From Mytilus edulis (taxonomy: Eukaryota > Mollusca > Bivalvia > Mytilida > Mytilidae): a DNA stretch of 64,000 nt. The stretch covers positions 15,816,746 through 15,880,745 of the forward strand of contig NC_092354.1 in assembly GCF_963676685.1 (NCBI RefSeq), given 5' to 3'. Positions 30,031 through 40,900 of this stretch are shown piece after piece. The notes under the pieces are model-generated. The model was given only the letters and a program-made list of their open reading frames with translations. It made no database searches and was not told the origin of the DNA. Made by a program: the position numbers and the translations under genes. Within the stretch, counting starts at the first letter, position 1. Each line of letters opens with the position of its first letter.

Positions 30031-31758
30031 ATGAACACCATACTGACGGAAATATTGCTATCTTCTTTTCTTGCTTCTTGTTTGGTAAATTCTCTACGAA
30101 ATAAGTTATCGAAAGGTCCGAAATATCGTGAGCCTAAAACCATCAATTGGAAATACAACGGTAAAATTTTGATAGATTCAGTCGAGGATTATGCCAGGCA
30201 ATGGGCTATGCGCGAGAAGGACGAATTGATTAAGGCAGTGAGGTCGTTGATACAAATCAGAATTAAGAAACTGAATGGGTCTATCAATGCCCATGCTACG
30301 TCAATCTTTAAAGACCAAAATGTTGCAAAACACTTATCCTACCTCCATGACAAATATGTTGTTGTCCCCGCAGATAAAGCTCAAAGCTTTGTGTGTAAAA
30401 CTCATTACATTAACTGCTTGATAAACGAATTAGGTATTGATAATTCACTTGGAAACTCAACATATACTCTCACGACACTTACCAAAGAGGAAATCCTGGA
30501 TAATCATAGGTCTGTTCTATGTTCCTTTGGAATTTCAACCAAAGATGAAGAACTGGATCTTCCATGACTGTATTTGATACCTAAACTACACAAGTGTCCT
30601 TACAAAAACAATATATTGCTGGGTCTTCCAAGTGCTCCACGAAACCTCTTTCGAAATTATTATCATCTATTTTATCAGCAATCACAGACGGGCTTCAAAG
30701 TTAATGTGAAACTGCCTATTCTAGAAGTGGCGTGAATCAGATGTGGATACTTAAAAATTCCAAAGATCTTTTAGAGTACATACAATCTAACTCTCTTTCA
30801 TCTTGTAAAAGTATTATAACATTTGACTTTTTCTACTCTTTACACAAGTATTCCACATTCCAAACTGAAAGACAAATTGAAAGAGTTGGTATTGCTTTGC
30901 TTCATAAAAAGGAATGGCCAACGCAGAAACAAGTACCTTGTCTTATGTAGGGATAAATCCTACTTTGTAAAGGATCACTCTGATTCTAACAAAAAATTCT
31001 CTGAAACTGATATAATCAAGATGCTTGATTTCTTGATTGACAACATATTTGTTACGTTCGGAGGACGTGGTTTGCAACAGACTGTCGGCATTCCAATGGG
31101 AACAAAATGTGCCCATCTACCTACCGACTTGTTTTTTTGTATTATTATGAGGCTGAGGTCATGCAGGAACTTCTTAGGAAGAAAAATAAGAAGTTAGCGA
31201 TATCCTTTAACTCTACTTTCCGCTATATAGATAATGTTCTTTCACTAAATAATTCAAAATTTGGTGACTATGTGGAACGCATCTATCCCATCGCAATAGA
31301 GATAAAGGACTACAGATACAGTTAAGTCGGCCTCATATCCTGACTTACATCTAGAAATTGACAATGAGGGTCGGTTGAAAACAAAACTTTACGACAAAAG
31401 AGATGATTTCAGCTTTGTAATTGTGAACTTTCAATTTCTAAGTAGCAACATTCCAGCAGCACCTGCATACAGGGTATATATCTCCCAATTGATACGATAT
31501 TCTCGTGATTGCATTTCCTATCATGATTTTCTTGATAGAGGGTTGCTGCTCATAAGGAAGCTATTAAACCAAGAGTACCAAATGGTGAAGTTGAAATCAT
31601 CCCTTCGTAAATTTTACGGACGCCATCACAAGTTGGTTGACCGTTATGGTTTCACAAATGAAATCGGAAATGTTCTTTACGTCGTAACTACAATCACCTT
31701 CCCTTTCATGAATGTGACCTACCGAATTAGACTATTTACCGGATTTGTTATCACATAA
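30031..31758 (+). pseudogene. Decayed reverse transcriptase, probably Penelope-like
   Basis: Pieces in shifting frames: 30031-30567 (ends at an in-frame TGA within LP*LY-IPKLHKCPYK), then 30732 onward (NQMWILKNSKDLLEYI), 30823-31197 (STLYTSIPHSKLKDKL, then QTVGIPMGTKCA), 31107-31325 (FRYIDNVLSLNN) and 31375-31758 (NIPAAPAYRVYISQL, LKSSLRKFYGRHH). The catalytic YIDD box reads YIDN. At least three frameshifts and a stop make it dead. Similar open frames are very common in bivalve genomes. Assignment to Penelope-like elements rests on the motif style and flanking hammerhead repeats; no GIY-YIG domain was seen. Confidence 0.75.
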
Positions 31759-31990
31759 GCAACACGACGGGAGCCACATGTGGAGCAGGATCTGCTAACA
31801 CTTCCGGAGCACCTGAGATCACCCCTAGTTTTTGGTGGGGTTCGTGTTGTTTATTCTTTAGTTTTCTATGTTGTGTCATGTGAACTATTGTTTGTCTGTT
31901 TGTCTTTTTCATTTTTAGCGATGGCTTTGTCAGTTTATTTTCGATTGATGAGTTTGACTGTCCCTTTGGTATCTTTCGTCCCTCTTTTAA
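31755..31990 (-). repeat. AAAGAGGGACG repeat family, minus orientation
   Basis: GCAACACGACGGGAGCCACA, TGGAGCAGGATCTGCTAACA, GGTTCGTGTTGTTTATTCTT, CTTTCGTCCCTCTTTTAAAA. It abuts the end of the reverse-transcriptase remnant. Confidence 0.85.
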
Positions 31991-33599
31991 AAGCAAATAA
32001 AGTCTTCCCTACAATGGCGTAGCTCAAATAAGGCACTGATATATTTCACCTGTATTTATAAATACCAAAAGACAATATGAAATTAGTATGTTAATGACAC
32101 GACATTCTGCTTATCTCATTTAAATACATGTAAGGGCCACAATGATACACCGATAGACACATAATAATAGTAAATAATTAGGTTACCAAACCAAAAAAAA
32201 ATGTTGACCTACATGTATTAGCCGAGATCATAGGTCAGCCGCGCTAATAAGAAACCACAAAAAGTGCATATAACAAAGTGTAAATATTTATTTTGTGTTA
32301 TTATCAAAATGTAAATCAAATATGAATTTAGTTATGATAGAAATATTTAAAAGCAGTCGTGTTTCTACTTGGTGAGATACAGCTATACGGAAACAAATTG
32401 CTAACATATCGTTTGTCAATTTAGACAAAGCGCACATACACTAGAAACTGTCAAAAGATAAAAAAAGAATACGAACTTAGGAGCGAAAAAAAAATGAAAT
32501 ATAGGTCATGATTTCATTAACACCTCAAAGTCCTATATACATAGAAAACAGCGCTAATAATTTTCAGCTCTCATAGAACAAACAGTGTTAACTATTAAAC
32601 ATATGTGCAAATTTCTCTTAGGAAGGAATTCTGCGGATCCCAAGATTACTTTACATTTAGATATCTTATTTTGTAAAAGAGAGACAAGAATTTTCTGAGA
32701 AAATGCATCTCGTTTTTAAAAAACATAAATAATCTATAATGATGTTTTTATTATCAAAACTAAAGAAATAATTATAAAAAAAACCAACAATGAATTATCC
32801 ATAAAACAGTCCAAATTATACAACCTACTTACGGTTCTGACATGTCTTATCTCCTATATGTATCATTAAGTGCATGATCTTTTGATAAATACACAATCAG
32901 TTGACGTCTTATAGTCTTCATTGTCAGGCCAGAATGATAGCTAGTAAGTTGTATTTGTTACCATATATGCATATATCTCTGATAATCATATTTGTTTTCT
33001 TTTTCTGTATATTGTATCTTTTCGTCATGCTGATTCGTGGAATATTTTAAAATGTTTGGTAACAAAACAAGAACAGAAAAACAAACACATGTTAAACTTC
33101 GTGGCAATAAATTAAATTGTTACGTATAAAACTTACATATCCACAAATATAAGACACTACTGTTGAATCACTTATGTTCGTGGATTAAGGAAAACTTATA
33201 CATGTTCGTGGATATCTAATTCGTGATTTCGCCGAAGTTTGCATAAAAGTCTGTAATTTTTTTTTATCATTCATTAACTTTTAATCTAGTGGTTTACCTT
33301 TACCCATGAAATCCACTAAAATTGGTATCCAACGAATAATAATTAATTTAATAATCATATATACTTCTATTAAAAGTTCAATATTGAACTTGGAAGAAAA
33401 TTCAAAACGTAAAGTCCCTAAGCAAATTGCAAAATCAAAAGTTCAAACATATCAAACAAATGGACAGTATAAAATGACATTTAAAACAAAAAGTAGACTA
33501 CCGATGTTACCCATCGCGAATTCACTAAAAATATAAGTAAAAGGAAAAACTGATTGAAGCAAAAAAGGAGCGAGACCGGTTTTGAAAAAAATGATATTG

Positions 33600-33850
33600 A
33601 TATCAGACGTGGCACGGTACTTGTCTATCCCAAATTCATGTATTTGGTTTTCTTGTTATATTTGTTATTCTCGTGGTGTTTTGTCTGATGATTGGTCCGT
33701 TTCTGTGTGTGTTACGTTTCGGTGTTATGTCGTTGTTCTCTTATATTTAATGCGTTTCCCTCGGTTTTAGTTTGTTATCCCGATTATGTTTTTTTGTCCC
33801 TGGATTTATGAATTTTGAACAGCGGTATACTACTGTTGCCTTTATTTGTC
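33600..33850 (+). repeat. Dispersed repeat with TTGAACAGCGGTATACTACT
   Basis: CTTGTCTATCCCAAATTCAT, GATTGGTCCGTTTCTGTGTG, GCGTTTCCCTCGGTTTTAG, TTGAACAGCGGTATACTACT. A diverged relative is at 29210-29400. A short open frame at 33582 falls inside and is rejected as a gene. Confidence 0.7.
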
Positions 33851-34009
33851 AATTAGGTAAATCACTCCTGCTCTGCAGGTAAAACAGCCATTCAAATCAA
33901 CACTCACAATGAAGGGCTCTATTTTGATTTCTAAAAATCTAAACCCATGGAAACATATTGCGAGTAACTTGAGATTCAGGCACATTATATTCGTATACGA
34001 GTCCAATGG

Positions 34010-34460
34010 TTATTAAAGGTACCAGGCTTAAAATTTCATAAGTCAGAAGCTTTCGTCTATATAAGAATCATCAGTGACGCTAATATCAAGATGGTAAGAA
34101 AGCCAAACAAGTCAAAAGTTGAAGAGCAATGAGGACAAAATAATCCCTCAAGGTTGTGCCAAATACGAATAAGGTAATCTTTTCCTTGGATAGGAAAATC
34201 CTTTGCATTTCTAATAATTCACACTAAACAATAAATTATAAAGGTGACTATATAAATGATATTCATGTCAACCACCGAAGTGCTGACCACTGAACTGGTG
34301 ATACACTCAGGGAGGAAACTTCCATCAGTAGTGGCATCGGCCAAGTGGTGTAAATATTTCCCAATGGTATCAGGCTTATAATTTGATACGCCAGACGCTT
34401 TCGTCTACGTAAGAACCATCAGTGACGCTGAAATCAAAATTGTTATAAAGCCAAACAAGT
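34010..34460 (-). repeat. Two degraded hammerhead repeat copies
   Basis: Hammerhead remnants near 34046-34082 and 34388-34432 keep CTGATG(A/G) and GAAA words but have lost stem III bases. Between them is the body with GTGGCATCGGCCAAGTGGTG. Confidence 0.7.
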
Positions 34461-34599
34461 AAAACATGTACGAAGTGAAAAGCATAGATGATAATAAACT
34501 GGTCATGTGACATATATCGCTATAGCTAAACATTTACCTACAGTGCGAAATAACATGTGGACATGTTTACCAAAATTATTAGAAAATGGTTATTCATAA

Positions 34600-34815
34600 T
34601 CAGATAGCACTGCATCTGCATTGATCACACTACACTGCAGCGGAATGAGACAAGGTGAAAATTGTCAAAATGCTATCCGCTGTGATCAAAATGAGGTCAT
34701 ATTATAATAAAATTTAAGGAAAACTAAGAGGCATCATGCATAACCTTGAATTTACTTCCGGTGCATTAATTTCGCCTGGCAATTATTCTGTTGCTTGGGA
34801 TTATTCTTAACCCCA
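34600..34815 (+). pseudogene. Relic duplicate of the first three-finger exon
   Basis: Bases 34636-34693 encode CSGMRQGENCQNAIRCDQNE, clearly paralogous to the exon at 35401-35483. Similarity continues about 120 bases into the following intron (GTCATATTAT, TTTCGCCTGGC, GATTATT). The expected upstream CxxC part is lost (HC instead of CFSC), the donor is weak (GTCATA) and the copy lies upstream of the predicted signal exon, so it is probably dead. It could serve an alternative transcript. Confidence 0.7.
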
Positions 34816-34891
34816 AAAACACACAAATGCAATAATACAATATGTTACATCTGCTACATAAAATTTTGTTTGTTTTGTTTTGTCAGGCTTG

Positions 34892-34931
34892 ATGCTTAGT
34901 GGTGGGATATTGCTGTCAATTCTAGTGAACA
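34892..34931 (+). CDS. Candidate signal-peptide exon of the fibrinogen-related gene
   Basis: ATG at 34892 encodes [13 protein letters not shown], then the donor GTATAAGT in phase 1, which completes an Asn codon with the exon at 35401. The hydrophobic core GILLSILV is short but signal-like, and cleavage would fall just before SERICFSC. The donor is only moderate; another upstream exon is possible. Confidence 0.55.
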
Positions 34932-37900
34932 GTATAAGTAAATATAATGATTACATTTCGAATAAAACCTGAAGCGTTGTTAACCAAAAAAATCATAAAC
35001 TTAACCGTAAACTAGTAAATATATCATTGATTGGATTCGTTTTCAATCTAGTTCAAACATATTTTCCCGTATGCATAAGACAAAACACCGTGTGACCTCT
35101 CTGCGTTATCTTGTCAACTGCATAGCGCAATTGCAACGGAAACCCATGATGAAAGAAATGTTAACACAAGTGGAAATCAAGTAATGAAAAAATTTCATCA
35201 ACTCGTGTTTGTTTTTACATGTTCCATGGTTCTGTGTTGATTGTTTTTTAATGTCACGTTCGATAAAAATAGACATATAAACCATAAGTTTAATTGCATT
35301 TCATTGAATGAATTGTTTTTGTAATGATAATTAAGCCATTGAAAGTTTGTATAGTTAGTTTGTAGCAACAAATACAGTAAAACCGTTTCTTGTTTATTAG
35401 ACAGCGAACGAATATGTTTTTCATGCAGCGGAATGAGACAAGATGAACAATGTCAACACGCTATCAGCTGTGATAAAAATGAGGTAATATTATATTGATA
35501 TTGAAGGAATACTACGAAGGATCATACATTACATTGAATGTACTTACAGTGAAATATTTTCGCCTGGCTATAACTCTGCTGAGGATTATTATTATTAACC
35601 ATACAAACAAAAAACATGTTCATGAATTAGAAACAAGTTGTAACTTTAATAAGTTATATAATTGAAAATGATAAGAACCAGACAGGTATTTGTAGTCATT
35701 GTCAACCGAAAGAATTAAAAAAAAGCACTGAAACCAGCGAAAGTTTGTAGACTACTTTTGCATTGAAATAGGTACCTATCCAAACCTATAAAAATATAAA
35801 TTTACGGGGAATATATGTGTAGGACTCTAAAGTGCGATGGGGACGCTAAAGTACGATGGTCACGCTAAAGTGCGTTGGTCTGTGCTAAAGTGCGATGCCT
35901 ACATACGCTAAAGTGCGATGGTCCGCGAAAGTATAGACGTAGGAAACGTGATTGGATTATGACGTCAACAGTCGTTTTTACAAACTATAAATGTACATTC
36001 TGAACTTATAAACCATGCAGTTGGAAAGCAAGAGTTCACGACTTTATTAATTTAAACCTAACCGTGTTTTGTTGGCTGAAGCAAATGTGTTTTTTTTCTA
36101 GGTTGCTTGAAGGAGGACATGAATCTGAAGTTAAATGTATGGATACAAAATAGTATACGCATACTCATCCTGTATCCTGCTTTTATTGGAAGTGAACCGA
36201 TACATTTAAATTCTTTTTACGTTAATTGGTGTTCAGTATAACTTACTTTGCAGTCCCCGTGGATAAAATATTGTGGATTTAATGGAAAAGAAACGTCTGT
36301 AAAATAAAGCTACATTTTTAGGCGTAAATTATAGATTGTCCGCTAAATCAGTAGTTTGTACATTTTAGGAAAATATCACAAGTATTTGTTCTCGCTACGA
36401 AAATGTAGAAAACTTGGACAATATCTCTTTTCTCTCGCATTTGAATTAAAGCTTATGCAATAAATGTTATACATTCCGAAAACTATGATGAACGATTTTT
36501 TTATTAGTTATCTACAATAACGACTTTAGGCTAGGCCTGGGGGATGTGTTAATTCACATAGTTGTTATACAGTGTGAAGATCTGTGAACGGTAAGCTACA
36601 CCATGGATCCAAATATTTGATACGTCCGAATTGTATTTTTTGTGACACCTAAATTACCTTGTAAGCAATAAAAGCGTGGTCGGTCTTCTAGATTTAGAAA
36701 CAATCACTTACCAAGCCTACCGGTAAATTATAAAGCCTATCACATATTGATACTTGAGCTTACTAGCTTTTGCAAAAAGATATTTTTTTTAAACATCCAT
36801 GTTCTTTCACGTTTCTAGCCCTATGGAATAAACCTTTTGGTCCATTGCACTTAAGCGTGATACACCATCGTACTTTAGCAAACAATCAACCATCGCACGT
36901 TAGCGTGAAACACCATCGTACTTTAGCGTAGACCATCGCACTTTAGCGTGACCATCGCACTTTAGAGTCCTACATATGTAATCCTCGGCTCTTGATTGAA
37001 AGTTTTAATATTTCGAATAAATGCTTCAATAATGACATTTCTCTTCTTTTTAAACATTGGAGTGAAATGTTAAGGTCAGTAGACAGTTAAAAACAAAACG
37101 TCGTAACTTCAAATTTTGCAATAAATTATCCTTAAAAAAATGCATCTCCCTAATGCAAAACACTGATTCTCTGATGGAATTGAGCGTTCAAAATGTTTCA
37201 ATGTTGGACTTTATGCCGTTCTGGAACATGATATGAGTTTAAATTGTTGTTTAAGTTACATTGATATTCAATTTTCAGATGTGTTTTGTTCAAAAGTACC
37301 ACACCGTTAGCAATGAAACTAAATACGATGTTGGTTGTACATTTCAAGAGGTATATATCAACTATATCTTAATCTATAATGACTATTGTAAGATACTTTC
37401 TTGGTGATGTGACTCATATTTATAATTAGTGGTAACACGTGCAATATATATAATATATCAAATGAATATGGTTAAATATTTAAGCTATAACAGACAGTCA
37501 AAAACACAAATATATCAAATCAGACAAGAATATAATAAAAACCCAACCAAAATGCTGACTAATTTATAAAAATGTTTTGATTGATAAGCAATTTTAACTG
37601 GTTTCAATAGCTGTATATTATTACATCTCCCTTGATTGTCCCTCTGGTATCTTTTGACCCTCTTTTAAACTTCAATACTTCAACCGTTTTTTGCATTAAT
37701 GCTATTAATCTAGAAAAGCTAAATTTCTTATTTATCACTATACAAATTTATTTTTTCAGCTATGCCAAAAGGATATAACAGGACATATTTTGGGAAAGAG
37801 AGATGGACATGCCCATATCGTATGCCAGAAATGCTGCAATGATTCTAACGTCTGCAATTATGATCTGTCTTGTCAAAATACAATAACAGGTAAGAAGCAA

Positions 37901-40900
37901 AATGAAACAATTTATTTAAATGTTTGACTTAAATAAGACGTATCACATTTATTGCAGTCTAGTATATGCATATATCTAAACAAAACCAGCATTTATTACT
38001 TCAGTTGCCACAGCGACCAAAACAAAGTGCGTTAAACCATGTTTCATTTTAAATGGGACGGAAAAAGCCCTGAAATTTGTCGGTATTAGGAATTAGCCCT
38101 GCATATATCTTGGATATTTCGAGGCAACCGTCTTTTTTTAATTTGGTGTGTTTATCAAATAAAATTAAACTTGAGTTGAAACGGTTACAAAACTTCATAG
38201 AGAAACGAAGAGGCGGAAAGTTTTTTTTTATTCCATTGCAAACACTTTTCTTTTTTCCAATATTTGTCATTGTACATGTTGCAATACTTGTTAACTTATG
38301 TTCTAGACGGTGTATTCATGTCGAGTATATCTTTATTAGAAACATAGATAATGTATTTTGAGAAAGACCAGATTAACACAGACGGATATAATAAAATCAA
38401 TGGCAATATTACCCCTAACGAAAATTAATATTTTTATTCCACTGTTAATGCATATTGATATTTTAATCAATTGTTATATTTGAATTTTTGAGACTATCCA
38501 ATGTGTAATTTAACAAATCTTTATACTCCCCTCTGAGTATCATATTCCTCTCTGAAGTGTTGGGACTGCAACGTGCTGATCTTCTTTTTTTTTAAATACC
38601 GATAGCAAAAATCATTATCATCTTCAAATTTATTTCAGACGTTATAACAAAAAGACTTATAATTAACTTTTGTTCCTTACTGTTTATCAATGAGAACGTG
38701 TATGTCGTGTTTAGTTAAGCTAACAGGCTGATAATAAAAAAATAACCAATTTTATGCAAACTAATATTTGATGTTCAGATAGCATGCAAAGAAGGGAATA
38801 AAACATTCATTTCCCTTGCTATCCCTCGAAACAATATATTTCCCTCGGGCACAGCCCTCGTGAAATATGAATATTCTTCTGTGAACACATTTAGATATCT
38901 CCCTACAGCACGGGAAATAAATGTATAGTATGGTTTATTAAATACTTTATCTCATATGTTTTTAATTCCAGGACAAACGTGTTTATTCTGTGATAATGTA
39001 GACAATCCAAATATCTGTAATAGTACTGTGACATGTGACAAAGATGAGGTGCATATATTTAAATAGAAATGTGTTCAATATCAATAACACGAAATCGAAT
39101 TAAACGTTGACAATAACGAAATTATACCGATTGATGAGGCTATAAAAGAGAAACAGAACTCCGAATGAACATAGAATGAAATATCGAACACGCTCTTTGA
39201 CATTGTTTTCAATATAATGGATTAATTCAATCGGGAAGTCCTGCGGTCTAATCTATAAAAAAAATACGACAAACGAGAAACGAGAAACACTTATAAACCA
39301 AATTAACATACGACCACTACTGAACATCAGGTTCCTGACTTCGGACAGGTATTAACAAATTCAGCGGGTTTAAACGTTTTGTAACGTACAAACCTTTATT
39401 CTTACGTGAAACAGTAGTGTAACATCAAAACATATGAAGTCTAACTATAAATATATCAATTGACATGTCGCAAGTCAATCACAAGACATATTAATACGAG
39501 TGAATTAATAATACAAGTGATAAACATATAACATTATTCAACTTCCCTGCAGGTTTGTTTCCTCCATAAGTATTTGACTGAAACGCAGCATGTAAAGTAT
39601 GACCTTGGTTGCAAACACTCAACGGTATGTTTAAGTTCATTGGAAAGAATAAAAAATAAAAACCAAACAAAGTTTTAGCGCACAAAAAGAAAAAAACAAC
39701 AGAAAAATATAACTAGGAGTAATGAAAAACAACTTTCTCTATCCATTTTAATACACAAATAAACTCATCATAGATACCAGAACAACATTGTTTTATATAC
39801 GCCAGACACGCGTTTCGTCTACAAAAGACTTATCATTGACGCTCTTATCCCAAAAAGTTAAAAAGGCCAAATAAAGTACGAAGTTAAAGAGCACTGAGGA
39901 CCAAAATTCCTAAAAATTTGCAAAAATCAGCTAAGGTAAGCTATCCCTGATGTAGTAGGCCGAAGTATTTCATAATTCAAAATTTTGTAAACAGTTAATT
40001 TATAAATATAACCAGAGAGTTCAAAAGACTTTTTTGTGCTTTTCTTTTGAACTATTTCTTATTGTTTGATTGACTGTCTGAATCACCAGCATTTTATTTT
40101 CATAAATTCGTTTCAAAAGTATTAGCCATTTTAAACGTAACATAGGGCTTAACATATCATGACTCAGCCCGGATATCACAGAAGTATGTTTTTAAATCCC
40201 TAGTGTGAAGAACAAAGGTTTTCAAAATAAATGACATAGCTTGTATTTTATCCCTATGTTCTTTGTAAGCCATGTCAATCATATTTGTTTGGAAGTGGGA
40301 TCATCGGACACATTTTTAGCTCACCTGGCCAAAAGGGCCAAGTGAGCTTTTCCCCATCACTTTGCGTCCGGCGTCCGTCGTCGTCCGTCGTCCGTCGTCG
40401 GTGTTTACTTTTACAAAAATCTTCTCCTCTGAAACTACTGGGCCAAATTAAACCAAACTTGGCCACAATCATCACTGGGGTATTTAGTTTGAAAAATGTG
40501 TCCGGTGACCCGGCCAACCAACCAAGATAGCCGCCATGGCTAAAAATAGAACATAGGGGTAAAATGCAGTTTTTGGCTTATAACACAAAAACCAAAGCAT
40601 TTAGAGCAAATCTGACAGAGGGTAAAATTGTTTATCAGGTCAAGATCTCTCTGTCCTGAAATTTCCAGATGAATTGGGCAACCTGTTGTTGAGTTGCTGC
40701 CCCTGAATTGGTAATTTTAAGGAAATTTTGCTGTTTTTGGTTATTATCTTGAATATTATTATAAATAGAGAAAAACTGTAAACAGCAATAATGTTCAGGA
40801 AAGTAAGATTTACAAATAAGTCAACATGACTGAAATGGTCAGTTGACGCCTTTAGGAGTTATTGTCCTTTATAGTAAATTTTTATTTATTTTTCGTAAAT

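Larger units (their letters stand above)
28902..34891. other. Intergenic region with repeat remnants and a decayed reverse transcriptase
   Basis: Described separately: repeats at 29210-29400, 29430-29700, 31755-31990, 33380-33535, 33600-33850 and 34010-34460, and the reverse transcriptase at 30031-31758. Bases 32000-33300 are AT-rich with nothing recognised. Confidence 0.55.

Noticed and set aside
33582-33770. Possible signal-peptide-bearing small protein
   Set aside because: Falls in a dispersed repeat (33600-33850) with a relative at 29210-29400; considered as upstream exon of the fibrinogen-related gene but its phase and context do not fit as well as 34892.
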